In this document: one piece after another, positions 53,573-61,888 of the stretch
Layout of the letters: each line of letters opens with the position of its first letter
How positions within the stretch are numbered: the stretch's first letter is position 1
DNA from: M3 sp045133615
GTDB taxonomy: Bacteria; Bacteroidota; Bacteroidia; Bacteroidales; Muribaculaceae
Reading direction: 5' to 3'
DNA length: 64,000 nucleotides
Assembly (NCBI GenBank): GCA_045133615.1
Contig: JBGUUQ010000103.1
Coordinates: 1 to 64,000 of the forward strand
Position numbers and translations under genes: made by a program
Notes under the pieces: generated by a model
What the model saw: the letters and a program-made list of their open reading frames with translations, nothing else
What the model was told of the DNA's origin: nothing
Database searches by the model: none

Positions 53573-53611
53573 ACCGGACTATAGAAATCGTTTTAACACG
53601 AAGTCCTCGCA

Positions 53612-54520
53612 TTATGATTTATTGCGGGGGTGGTGTGTGAGAATTTCTTGACGCAGGAAGCTGCGGTCGAGGTGGATGTAGATTTCGGTTGTGGTAATGC
53701 TTTCATGTCCGAGCATCTGCTGGATGGCTCTCAGATTGGCTCCGCCTTCGAGCAGGTGGGTGGCAAAAGAGTGACGCAAGGTGTGGGGGGAAATATCTTT
53801 ACGAATACCAGCCAGTTGGCATAGCTGCTTGATGATGTAGAATATCATTACGCGCGATAGTCGATGTCCACGGCGATTGAGGAAGAGGATGTTTTCTTCG
53901 CCGGGTTTGATGTTCATCTCAGCGCGGTCATTGAGGTATGATTTTATCTCATCAATGGCAACGTCAGAAATGGGAACCATTCGTTCTTTGCTGCCTTTTC
54001 CGCGCACAATCAAGTATTGCTCATTGAAATAGATGTGATTTATTTCGATATTGATGAGTTCGGATACTCGCAATCCACAGCCGTAGAGTGTTTCGATAAT
54101 GGCGCGGTTGCGTTGACCTTCCGCTGCGGAGAGATCGATGGCGGCAATCATTCTGTCGATTTCTTCTACGGTCAGGATTTCCGGCAGGTGGCGTCCGAGT
54201 TTGGGGGATTCGAGCAGTTGAGTTGGGTCGGTCTCGATGTATCCGTCGAGTCGTAGGAATTTGAAGAAAGATTTTATTCCGGAAATGATACGGGATTGTG
54301 AGCGTGGGGAGATGCCGAGGTCGTGTAGCTCGGTGACGAAGGCTTGCAGGTCGGCAAGAGTGACGAGACGTAACGGCTGCGACAAATCATTAAGATATTG
54401 AAGCAGTTTGAGTATGTCGTTGCGATAGGCTTCGCGAGTGTTGTCGGAAAGACCACGTTCGAGAAGCAGATAGGCGTTGTAGCGACTAAGCAGGTCTTTG
54501 ATATTGTCGATGTGGCGCAT
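53612..54520 (-). CDS. xerD: Tyrosine recombinase XerD
   Basis: 302 residues from the ATG at 54520; 39 more upstream codons overlap the neighbour and are not conserved. The tyrosine recombinase residues are all present: R151, a Lys in RGKGSKER (near 175-178), H246-x-x-R249, H272 and the nucleophile Y281. The N-terminal SAM-like core-binding domain spans 1-105. XerD with XerC resolves chromosome dimers at dif; the gene's size and sequence fit a housekeeping Xer and not a mobile-element integrase. The stop is 39 bp from the convergent phosphodiesterase gene. Confidence 0.93.
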   Translation of the reverse strand: MRHIDNIKDLLSRYNAYLLLERGLSDNTREAYRNDILKLLQYLNDLSQPLRLVTLADLQAFVTELHDLGISPRSQSRIISGIKSFFKFLRLDGYIETDPTQLLESPKLGRHLPEILTVEEIDRMIAAIDLSAAEGQRNRAIIETLYGCGLRVSELINIEINHIYFNEQYLIVRGKGSKERMVPISDVAIDEIKSYLNDRAEMNIKPGEENILFLNRRGHRLSRVMIFYIIKQLCQLAGIRKDISPHTLRHSFATHLLEGGANLRAIQQMLGHESITTTEIYIHLDRSFLRQEILTHHPRNKS

Positions 54521-54522
54521 AA

Positions 54523-55236
54523 TCAAAACCAGAGGGAGAAATGTTGGCGAGGTAATCGCCGATAACCGACAATGATGCCGATGCGGTCGTTGGAAAAGCT
54601 CATGCCGTGGGGAATGGCGGCTATTGTGCGGTTCCACAGTCGTCTTACAATCGGGCTGCGGGAGATGTTGCGCACTATGACGATTCCTTCGCGATGCAAT
54701 ACGTCGACAATGGTATCGGCAAGCAAAAGGAAGTCGGGTTCGGATACATCGTTTACGAGTATGAATGGGGCGGCATCGGCAATTGCGTGTCGATATGTAT
54801 CGATGGCTTCGGAGAGAGACGGGCGGCTATCTATTCGCGAGGCATATGGTTGTGTGATTTTATCGTAAATCGTATCGTGGCAATTTTTCCCGGTGTAGAT
54901 TATCAATCGGGAATTGCTGTCGACGTTGAGCATGGCGAATGAAGAAACCCCGTAGGATGTGCCACATTGCAGAATCAAGGAGGGGTGGAACCGACATACG
55001 ATACGAAAAAGCATTTTGGCATTTTTCAATGAAATGACGCGTGGTCGGCGCGTATGTTCTGATGCCAAGAGCAAGGCTTGTCGGCGTTGGTTTTCGATGT
55101 CGGTATAAGCATAATATCGGCATCGTTCACGCAGTACTCTCAATACGAAATCGAATGCAAACGGCGAGTGTATGCCGAAGCCTTTGCTGCGGCTGTATCG
55201 ACGTAATGCGGTGTAATATCTGCGTAGCTTATTCAT
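54523..55236 (-). CDS. Divergent class I methyltransferase-like protein
   Basis: 237 residues. It has the Bacteroidetes GIHSPFAFDFV motif near residue 21 and a Rossmann core. Motif I reads LILQCGTSYGVSSF (about 107-120) where active enzymes have an acidic first residue; Gln-Cys stand in for Glu-Leu. The N-terminal 20 residues are strongly basic. The substrate is unknown and loss of activity is possible. It lies between YfhO (8-bp overlap) and xerD (2 bp), so the three minus-strand genes are a coupled unit. Confidence 0.75.
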   Translation of the reverse strand: MNKLRRYYTALRRYSRSKGFGIHSPFAFDFVLRVLRERCRYYAYTDIENQRRQALLLASEHTRRPRVISLKNAKMLFRIVCRFHPSLILQCGTSYGVSSFAMLNVDSNSRLIIYTGKNCHDTIYDKITQPYASRIDSRPSLSEAIDTYRHAIADAAPFILVNDVSEPDFLLLADTIVDVLHREGIVIVRNISRSPIVRRLWNRTIAAIPHGMSFSNDRIGIIVGYRRLPRQHFSLWF

Positions 55237-57730
55237 CGGCTTTTCGAGCCTTGACAGCTTTCATTACAGCGACCGCAATGGCTGCTGCAACAGCGAGGTA
55301 GATGATGATGATGGAGATGTAGGCGGCGTTGACTGTGTAGTGAACTGACTCAGGGTCGAAGCGCATGACAATCTCATGGTTGCCTGCCGGAACACGAAGT
55401 GCGCGAAGGACATAGTTGACGCGACCTATTTCCGTGTCGTTTCCATCGATAGTGGCTTTCCATCCCCAAGGGAAATATATTTCCGAGAATACGGCAAGAC
55501 CTCCGTTGGCGGTGTTGGCACGATAACGCAATTCGTTGGGTGCATAATAAGTCTCGTAGATGGTGTCTCCGGGTGCTACTTGAGGCATTTCGGTGCCGAG
55601 TATTTCTTTGAATTTTATGTCGGCAACGGCAACGGAGTCGGGGGAGATATGGCTAAGTGCCGCCATCTCTTCATCGGCATTGGCTGCATATTGCAGTTCG
55701 CCAACCCACCAAGCATTGCCGAGAGCTTCGGTGTTTTCAAACACTTGGTCGTCTGATATGATGACGTAGCGGGCATTGAGCATATTAAGCACATTCCAAT
55801 CGGAGGAATCGGGCTGCTGGCGTCGGAAGTTGCCGAGATGACGGTCGATGAGGTCTTGGTAGCGGGTGAGTTTTGCCGCATGATAGCCACCAATCATTTT
55901 GTGATGATAGGATGGCGCAGCTTGGTCGAAATTGGGAATATCCATCACTCGATAGTTCATCGTCGTGTCGGCGAGAATCTGTTTGTCGACCGGACGAAGC
56001 GGGAATTGCTCGCCTTGTGACAGTTGTCGCGGGAGGAAGCTGTCGTGATTGATATAGCGCTTGTCGACCGAATAGAGGTCGCCGGCAATAGCTATGGTGA
56101 GGAGCAGGCATGTTGCGGGCTTTTTGAGTTTTCCGTTGAGGAACAAAGCCAATATTCCGAGACCTACACCAAGTATTATGAAACTGCGTACAGCATCGTC
56201 GGCCACTAAAGACAATCGTACGGATTCGATGGCGGAGAAAAGCGGACGATATTCGGGTATGGCAAAGTAGCTACTGTAGGCATACAATTCGTCGTTGCTG
56301 TATCCGGCACCGAATATGCTCGGTGCGATGAATCCGAGAGCGCAGATGAGCAGGCATATCCCGAAACTCGATAGGATGGCTACCTTGTATTGCTTCCATG
56401 CATCGGGAGTGGTAAACAGTTCTTTGAGGGCAAGAATGGCAAGAAGCGGGATTGTAAATTCGGCGATGACAAGTATTGATGCGACGGTGCGGAATTTGTT
56501 GTACATCGGGAAATAATCAATCATCCAATCGGTGAGCCACATGGCATTGTGTCCCCACGATAGCAGTATCGATATGATGGTGAGGGCGAGAAGGGTCCAC
56601 TTCATCGGCCCTTTGACAATGATGCATCCGAGTAAGAAGAGAGCGAAAATGATGGCTCCGACGTAGACGGGACCGTTGGTCATCGGCTGGTCTCCGAAAT
56701 ATTGCGGCATTTGCGACAATGCGGAAGCTTCTTGTTGGGTGATTGCGCCTTCGTTGAGGAGCTTTTGGGCTTCGGGGACGTCGTAGAGCGACATCAGTTT
56801 GTTTTCACCCTTTTCGGGGCGAATCGTTGCACCGCCTTTTACGTTGGGGATGAGGAGGGTGAATGTTTCGTCGATGCCGTAGCTCCAAGCTGTGATATAA
56901 TCTTTGTCGAGTCCGCCGGTGGATGTGTTGGTCGAAGAGCCGGGAGAGGTCAGTTCGGAATGTCCGCCACGCATCGATTCTTTACTATACTTGTAGGTGT
57001 TGTAAAGGTTGGGCATATTGGCAGTGACGGCGAGAATTGCGGCAAATGCCAATACGCCGGTGGCAATGCCCCAACGTGCGATGCGTTTCTTTTTCAAAGC
57101 CGTGATGAAATAGGCAATGACAAATCCTACGATGACGAAAAGGAAGTAGTAGCTCATCTGGATGTGGTTGCTTGCAATCTGCAATGTAGCAAAAAGAGCA
57201 GCCAACGCACCTCCGGCAAGGTATTTCCCACGATAGCATAGCACTATGCCGGCAATTGTGGGCGGGATGTAGGCGAGCGTGACAAATTTCCAGATGTGTC
57301 CCGCTCCGATGATGATGAAAAAGTAGGATGAGAAGCCGTAGGCTATTGCGCCGGGAAGGGCGAGATACCATCTGACTTTCATGGTAAGCAGCAGAATGAA
57401 GAACCCGGTCATCATGATGAAGATAAGGTTGACCGGGGAGGGGAACCAAAGGCTATATGCTTTGCCTATCCACGAAATCAAATCGTTGGAGGGATAGGAT
57501 GGAGCAATCTGGAAGTTAGGCATACCGGAGAATAGCGAGTTTGTCCAACGGGACATCTCGCCGGTGTCTTCGGCAAAGGCTTTCACTTCTTGTCCGATGG
57601 CAGCTCCCTGCTGCATATCGTGTTGGCGCAACTCATTGCCTTGCATCGCATCGGGATAGAAAAAAATCCACGATATTGCCGCAAGGATTACAATAGAGGC
57701 TATGATGCCTACGATTTTGCTATGTTTCAT
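55229..57730 (-). CDS. YfhO family integral membrane protein
   Basis: 833 residues with at least 12 hydrophobic segments: a cluster in the first 480 residues and one final segment near 805-828. It resembles the YfhO/GT-C-like family, some members of which glycosylate lipoteichoic or cell-surface components in Gram-positives. A long extracytoplasmic domain (about 560-800) holds beta-rich segments. The donor and acceptor in Bacteroidales are not known. It is the first gene of the minus-strand unit with the methyltransferase and xerD. Confidence 0.85.
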   Translation of the reverse strand: MKHSKIVGIIASIVILAAISWIFFYPDAMQGNELRQHDMQQGAAIGQEVKAFAEDTGEMSRWTNSLFSGMPNFQIAPSYPSNDLISWIGKAYSLWFPSPVNLIFIMMTGFFILLLTMKVRWYLALPGAIAYGFSSYFFIIIGAGHIWKFVTLAYIPPTIAGIVLCYRGKYLAGGALAALFATLQIASNHIQMSYYFLFVIVGFVIAYFITALKKKRIARWGIATGVLAFAAILAVTANMPNLYNTYKYSKESMRGGHSELTSPGSSTNTSTGGLDKDYITAWSYGIDETFTLLIPNVKGGATIRPEKGENKLMSLYDVPEAQKLLNEGAITQQEASALSQMPQYFGDQPMTNGPVYVGAIIFALFLLGCIIVKGPMKWTLLALTIISILLSWGHNAMWLTDWMIDYFPMYNKFRTVASILVIAEFTIPLLAILALKELFTTPDAWKQYKVAILSSFGICLLICALGFIAPSIFGAGYSNDELYAYSSYFAIPEYRPLFSAIESVRLSLVADDAVRSFIILGVGLGILALFLNGKLKKPATCLLLTIAIAGDLYSVDKRYINHDSFLPRQLSQGEQFPLRPVDKQILADTTMNYRVMDIPNFDQAAPSYHHKMIGGYHAAKLTRYQDLIDRHLGNFRRQQPDSSDWNVLNMLNARYVIISDDQVFENTEALGNAWWVGELQYAANADEEMAALSHISPDSVAVADIKFKEILGTEMPQVAPGDTIYETYYAPNELRYRANTANGGLAVFSEIYFPWGWKATIDGNDTEIGRVNYVLRALRVPAGNHEIVMRFDPESVHYTVNAAYISIIIIYLAVAAAIAVAVMKAVKARKADE

Positions 57731-57772
57731 CTGCTACGGTGAGGATGTATAAAAATATAGGGGTGGGAAAAA

Positions 57773-58234
57773 TTATTCGTAATTGATAGGAATTTCGCGG
57801 GTGATGCTGTGGTCGAGGGAAATGAGAGTCTCGGTGCCGATAACGCCCTCAATCATCTGTATCTTGTTGTTGAGGAGTTCCATCAGGTGCTCGTTGTCGC
57901 GTGCATATAGTTTGACAAGCATTGTGTACGGCCCTGTGGTGAAGTGGCATTCCACGATTTCGGGAATTTTTTCCAATTCGGGGACTACGTTGCGGTACAT
58001 TGCTCCACGTTCGAGATTTACTCCGACGTAGGTGCAAGTGCTGTAACCCAATACTTTTGGGTTTACGTGGTAGCCTGAACCTGTGATGACATTGAGATCG
58101 ATCATGCGCTGAATGCGTTGATGGATAGCAGCGCGTGACACGCCACATTCGGTAGCAACATCTTTAGAGGCTATACGGGCATTACGCATCACAATTTCAA
58201 GGATTTTGCGGTCAAGATTGTCGATTTTCTCCAT
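57773..58234 (-). CDS. Lrp/AsnC family transcriptional regulator
   Basis: 153 residues from the ATG at 58234; the frame extends upstream to 58297 but the promoter lies there. N-terminal helix-turn-helix (LDRKILEIVMRNARIASKDVA, partly quoted as landmark; recognition helix VSRAAIHQRIQRM), then a RAM/AsnC effector domain (about 65-150). Such regulators sense amino acids as octamers. It is divergent from the FKBP cluster across 292 bp that hold several palindromes. Confidence 0.92.
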   Translation of the reverse strand: MEKIDNLDRKILEIVMRNARIASKDVATECGVSRAAIHQRIQRMIDLNVITGSGYHVNPKVLGYSTCTYVGVNLERGAMYRNVVPELEKIPEIVECHFTTGPYTMLVKLYARDNEHLMELLNNKIQMIEGVIGTETLISLDHSITREIPINYE

Positions 58235-58268
58235 AAGTATATAATCAATGGTATTCTTAAATGATTGA

Positions 58269-58297
58269 CAAATGTAAGCAAAGTTTTTAGATTTCAA
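58269..58297 (-). promoter_or_regulatory. Promoter of the Lrp-type gene
   Basis: Minus strand: TTG (58297-58295), 18 nt, TACATTTG (58276-58269). Start of transcription near 58262, 28 nt before the ATG. Confidence 0.7.
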
Positions 58298-58327
58298 CGC
58301 ATTTTGTATGTAAAATTATGCGAATTA

Positions 58328-58417
58328 GTGCAAAATGCACAATTATATACATCAAATTTCCAAAATAACATGAATGAAAGAATCTTTTTGTCGGTCAGCT
58401 ATGTTATAATAACATAG
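58328..58417. promoter_or_regulatory. Two perfect dyads between the Lrp-type and FKBP genes
   Basis: GTGCA-AAA-TGCAC at 58328-58340 and CTATGTTATAATAACATAG (9 + 1 + 9) at 58399-58417. Both are perfect inverted repeats and lie upstream of both divergent promoters. They may be operators for the Lrp-type protein or another dimeric regulator. Confidence 0.55.
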
Positions 58418-58482
58418 GTGAATAAGAAATCTCTTTTAAGATTTTTTACTAAAATAAGTGGAACGCTCCGCGAGATTTAGCC

Positions 58483-58490
58483 TACCTTTG
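58483..58490 (+). promoter_or_regulatory. Promoter -7 element of the FKBP cluster
   Basis: TACCTTTG, 36 nt before the ATG at 58527. No good -33 element is visible, so the promoter may need an activator. Confidence 0.65.
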
Positions 58491-58526
58491 TGCCTGCATT
58501 TATACAATAATATTATTCAGAAATTT

Positions 58527-59156
58527 ATGGAAAAAAATAAAGAACTTGACCGTATCAGCTATGCTCTCGGATTGAGCATGGGTAATAATTTCCGCAGTTC
58601 GGGCATAGAGAGTATCGATGTGGCAGATTTTGCCGATGGTGTAGCCGCTGTCTATGCAGGAGCAACGCCTAAGATGACTTATGATGAGGCTAAGGCTGTG
58701 ATACAACAGTTTTTTACCGAGATGGATGCCAAGCAGCAAGCTGCGGCAGCCAAGATGGGCGAAGTGAATGAACAGGCCGGCAAGGCGTTTTTGGAAGAAA
58801 ACGGCAAGCGCGAAGAGGTGAAAATCACTGCATCGGGTCTTCAATATGAGGTGCTCGAAGAGGGTACCGGGGCAATGCCTACTTCGTCGGACCAAGTGAC
58901 TGTGCACTATACCGGCAAGCTTATCGATGGAACTGTATTTGACAGCTCTGTAGAGCGCGGCGCTCCGGCTACATTCGGTGTAACTCAGGTGATTCCGGGA
59001 TGGGTTGAGGCTTTGCAGATGATGAAGGAGGGCGCAAAGTGGCGTCTGTATATCCCTTCTCAATTGGCTTACGGCCCGAACGGCGCCGGTGGAGTAATCG
59101 GCCCGAATGCTACGCTGATTTTCGATGTTGAACTCATTAAGGTTGTAGGTAAGTAA
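58527..59156 (+). CDS. FKBP-type peptidyl-prolyl isomerase, cytoplasmic form
   Basis: 209 residues from the ATG at 58527; the upstream frame overlaps the promoter. No signal peptide. Residues 1-95 are the helical FKBP dimerisation domain (LSYALGLSMGNNF-like pattern) and 113-209 the isomerase domain with VTVHYTGKLIDGTVFDSS, QVIPGWVEALQMM and the IPSQLAYG segment. It catalyses proline isomerisation and acts as a chaperone. First of three paralogous genes in a row; the next starts 10 bp later. Confidence 0.93.
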   Translation: MEKNKELDRISYALGLSMGNNFRSSGIESIDVADFADGVAAVYAGATPKMTYDEAKAVIQQFFTEMDAKQQAAAAKMGEVNEQAGKAFLEENGKREEVKITASGLQYEVLEEGTGAMPTSSDQVTVHYTGKLIDGTVFDSSVERGAPATFGVTQVIPGWVEALQMMKEGAKWRLYIPSQLAYGPNGAGGVIGPNATLIFDVELIKVVGK

Positions 59157-59166
59157 TCAGCAGACG

Positions 59167-59958
59167 ATGCGTCGGATTTTTGCGATATTAATCGTTGCTA
59201 TTACTGCCGTTGGCGTAAAGGCCGAAACGGAAGTAGACTCGGTATCGACGGCGTTTGCCACGGTGTGGGGTGAGTATCTCGCTCCGCAGGTGCAACGAGT
59301 TTATGATGGTGATAGTCTGTCGGTAGTCCGATTTATGGACGGAATGAAAGCAGCCATGACAGTTGCTCCGGCAGATGAGCCGTATTATCGCGGAGTGATG
59401 GAAGGTATCGTGGTGGCGCAACGCATCAAACAGGTGCAACGGATGGAGTTGCCTGTGGATGAAGATGCGTTTCTGGCTGCATTAGGCGGTATTCTCAATG
59501 GGAAATCAAGCGGTTTTACGCGCGAGAGTGCCGACGAATATCTTAATTCATACGTTGCCCGCCACGTGGAGCCGGACACGGTGAGTGTGGCGTCGCAAGA
59601 GGCTTTCTTGGCTCAACAGCGAGAGCGACAGGGCGTTGTGGTGACTCCTTCGGGATTGCATTTTGAGGTGCTCGAAGAGGGGGAGGGTGCATCGCCTGAA
59701 TTGACGGACCAAGTAGTCGTGAAGTATGTGGGTCGACTTGCAGATGGAACGGTGTTTGACTCAACGGAGGAGCTTGTGACATTTGATGTGAATCGGCTTG
59801 TAAAGGGTTTTACCGAGGGGTTGACGATGATGAAACCGGGCGGGCGATACAGAATGTTTATTCCGGCATCGTTGGGTTACGGCTCTCGCGGAGTCGATGG
59901 AGTGATTCCTGGAAATGCGGCTCTTGACTTTGAGGTGGAACTCATTGGAATTAATTGA
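59167..59958 (+). CDS. FKBP-type peptidyl-prolyl isomerase, secreted form
   Basis: 263 residues with a signal peptide (MRRIFAILIVAITAVGVKA). The N-terminal helical domain spans about 25-140 and the isomerase domain 155-263 with VVVKYVGRLADGTVFDST, KGFTEGLTMMKPGG and IPASLGYGSRG. Likely periplasmic. It follows the first FKBP by 10 bp and precedes the third by 42 bp. Confidence 0.92.
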   Translation: MRRIFAILIVAITAVGVKAETEVDSVSTAFATVWGEYLAPQVQRVYDGDSLSVVRFMDGMKAAMTVAPADEPYYRGVMEGIVVAQRIKQVQRMELPVDEDAFLAALGGILNGKSSGFTRESADEYLNSYVARHVEPDTVSVASQEAFLAQQRERQGVVVTPSGLHFEVLEEGEGASPELTDQVVVKYVGRLADGTVFDSTEELVTFDVNRLVKGFTEGLTMMKPGGRYRMFIPASLGYGSRGVDGVIPGNAALDFEVELIGIN

Positions 59959-60000
59959 AAATTAATCAATAACATTAAATAATAGACAATTAAAAAGATT

Positions 60001-60876
60001 ATGAAAAAATTAATCATGGCTTGCGGCGTAGCTGCTTTGATGCTCGGCGCAACAAGTTGCAACAACAGTTGCTCTGTATCGGCTGAAGGAACTCTCGGCG
60101 ATTCAATCTCTACTTATTTCGGAAAGGTGAATGGCGGTATGCTCGCTCGCAACATGGCAAGTGACCCCGAAGCAAGCAAGTGGGACAAGAATGAAATACT
60201 CAGCGGCATTATGACCGTACTTAAGACTGATACAGCAGAAAAGGCTCGCATCGTGGGTATGAACATTGGTCTTCAAATGGCTCAACAGATTCAACGTATG
60301 GAGGAGCAAGACTCTACGTTCAATCGTGAGAAGGTGATTGCAGAATTCCGTAAGGCATTTCTTGCCGACTCTGTCGCTAATCTTGATGAAGCAAGTGCCG
60401 ATCTTCGTCGTCTGATGACTGAACAACGCAATGCAGCAGAGGAAAAGCGTCGTCAAGAACGCGAAGCAAAAGCAGAAAACAACAAGGTTGTCGGAAAGGC
60501 TTATGTTGACAGTCTTAAGGCAGCAGATGCTACTATCAAGACTACCGAATCAGGTCTTGCATACAAGGTGGTGAAAGAGGGTACAGGTGTGAAACCGACC
60601 GCCGATGATATTGCAAAGGTGAAGTATGTAGGTAAGCTTATCGACGGAACTGAATTTGACAGTTCAAACGGCGAAGTAAGAGAATTCCCGTTGAAGCGCG
60701 TTGTAGCCGGTTTCCGTGAAGGTCTTCAGTTGATGACTCCCGGAAGCTCGTATATTCTTTACATCCCCGGTGACCTCGGTTATGGCAATGCTGGTGCTCC
60801 TCAAGTAGGAATCGAACCCGGTTCAACTCTCGTGTTTGAAATCGACCTCGTGGAAGTAGTTCCCGCCAAGAAGTAA
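60001..60876 (+). CDS. FKBP-type peptidyl-prolyl isomerase, lipoprotein form
   Basis: 291 residues. Lipoprotein signal ending GATSC with Cys20. The helical domain (about 35-160) has a charged coil (EEKRRQEREAKAENNK) before the isomerase domain (about 185-291; VKYVGKLIDGTEFDSS, PGSSYILYIPGDLGYG). C-ending codons suggest stronger expression than the first two. Membrane anchoring in the periplasm would let it assist outer-membrane protein folding. A strong terminator follows. Confidence 0.93.
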   Translation: MKKLIMACGVAALMLGATSCNNSCSVSAEGTLGDSISTYFGKVNGGMLARNMASDPEASKWDKNEILSGIMTVLKTDTAEKARIVGMNIGLQMAQQIQRMEEQDSTFNREKVIAEFRKAFLADSVANLDEASADLRRLMTEQRNAAEEKRRQEREAKAENNKVVGKAYVDSLKAADATIKTTESGLAYKVVKEGTGVKPTADDIAKVKYVGKLIDGTEFDSSNGEVREFPLKRVVAGFREGLQLMTPGSSYILYIPGDLGYGNAGAPQVGIEPGSTLVFEIDLVEVVPAKK

Positions 60877-60900
60877 TAAACTACTTTTAAATACGATTTA

Positions 60901-60937
60901 AGGGCGAAGACATTAATTGTCTCGCCCTTTCTTTTTT
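60901..60937 (+). terminator. Rho-independent terminator after the FKBP cluster
   Basis: AGGGCGAAGACA (60901-60912) pairs with TGTCTCGCCCT (60918-60928) with one bulged A, followed by a T-rich run ending at 60937. Confidence 0.9.
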
Positions 60938-60977
60938 GTCAATATTTTACTAATACGAACAAAGAATTCGCAAAATC

Positions 60978-60992
60978 TTGCTAATTTAGCAA
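60978..60992. other. Perfect 15-nt dyad upstream of the G tract
   Basis: TTGCTAATTTAGCAA is TTGCTAA-T-TTAGCAA. It contains TAATTTAG, a -7-like box, so it may be an operator over a promoter for the PPC-like gene. Confidence 0.45.
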
Positions 60993-61032
60993 TAATGACA
61001 ATTATGGACAGTGTTAATATAATTTAACTGTC

Positions 61033-61042
61033 GGGGGGGGGG
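61033..61042 (+). repeat. Homopolymeric tract of ten G
   Basis: Ten consecutive G in an otherwise AT-rich intergenic region, 57 nt before the ATG of the PPC-like gene. A possible -7 box (TAAATTTA, 61059-61066) lies 16 nt downstream, so the tract falls where a -33 element or spacer would be. Tracts of this length often change length by slippage. It could also be a sequencing artefact. Confidence 0.8.
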
Positions 61043-61099
61043 ATAATGATAATTTATGTAAATTTACGGAGAATAATAACCAACTACATTGAAAACATC

Positions 61100-61801
61100 A
61101 TGAAAACAAAACTGCTCTCATTAGTAGCTGCTCTTGCTGCTTTCGTTCCTGCAATTGCCCAAAACGCTTCCGAAGGCAATGCCGTTGAAGATGCAAAAGC
61201 CGTAGTTCCCGAATCTGCTCAAATGCTTGCCACTGCCGGTCAGCTCGTTAAGTATGGCTACAGTCAGGAAAACGCGCTTCCTCTGATTCAGGCCGTGGAA
61301 ATCTATCAGAATATTGCAGGCGAAGGCACCCGCGCAGGCAATAAAACCGCCATTCCGTCGACTGAAGCTGTCGAAGCCGGCGAAGCCGCAACCAAGCGTA
61401 GCGTAATTGAACACGACGTTGAAAATCTGCTAGCCACCGCCACCGTTTTTGCAGATGGCGACGAAACTCTGTTGACTCTCATAGAAGGACTTAAGCAGAG
61501 TGCAACCCGTGGCGCTACAAAGAATTACGACGTTCACCATGACCGTGTTGACGCAAAAGGTACCGATGTCTACACTATCCGTTTTTGGGGCGGTGAACTC
61601 GCCTGTGTCGTTGTCAGCGGTGACGGTGACACCGACCTTGACCTCTATGTTTACGACGAAAACGACAACCTGATTACCAGCGACACCGACGGTTCCGACC
61701 AGTGCGTGGTTTCTTGGACTCCCAAATGGACCGGCACTTTCACTATCAAGATCAAAAACCGCGGCAAGGTTTTCAACCGCTATTCGATGGCCGTAAACTG
61801 A
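61100..61801 (+). CDS. Secreted protein with helical domain and PPC-like beta domain
   Basis: 233 residues from the ATG at 61100; an upstream in-frame ATG at 61046 would put 18 residues before the signal peptide and is rejected. Signal peptide to A20 (FVPAIA, then QNAS). Residues about 30-135 are helical. Residues about 148-233 resemble a bacterial pre-peptidase C-terminal (PPC) domain: DVYTIRFWGGE, DTDLDLYVYDENDNLI, and a terminal beta strand. PPC domains usually accompany secreted proteases. C-ending codons are preferred more than in most neighbours. It may work with the large protein encoded next. Confidence 0.78.
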   Translation: MKTKLLSLVAALAAFVPAIAQNASEGNAVEDAKAVVPESAQMLATAGQLVKYGYSQENALPLIQAVEIYQNIAGEGTRAGNKTAIPSTEAVEAGEAATKRSVIEHDVENLLATATVFADGDETLLTLIEGLKQSATRGATKNYDVHHDRVDAKGTDVYTIRFWGGELACVVVSGDGDTDLDLYVYDENDNLITSDTDGSDQCVVSWTPKWTGTFTIKIKNRGKVFNRYSMAVN

Positions 61802-61827
61802 TTCCTGATTTGAAATAACCAGATTAG

Positions 61828-61870
61828 TCCTGTTGGTCGTCGGAAGCAATCGGCGCCCAACAGGATTTTT
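61828..61870 (+). terminator. Rho-independent terminator after the PPC-like gene
   Basis: TCCTGTTGG (61828-61836) pairs with CCAACAGGA (61857-61865), 20-nt loop, then TTTTT (61866-61870). It lies 27 nt after the stop. Confidence 0.82.
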
Positions 61871-61873
61871 ACT

Positions 61874-61881
61874 TATCTTTG
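61874..61881 (+). promoter_or_regulatory. Promoter -7 element just before the last gene
   Basis: TATCTTTG ends 7 nt before the ATG at 61889, so transcription would begin at or next to the start codon. No -33 element is seen because the terminator stem occupies that place. Confidence 0.5.
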
Positions 61882-61888
61882 GCGACGT

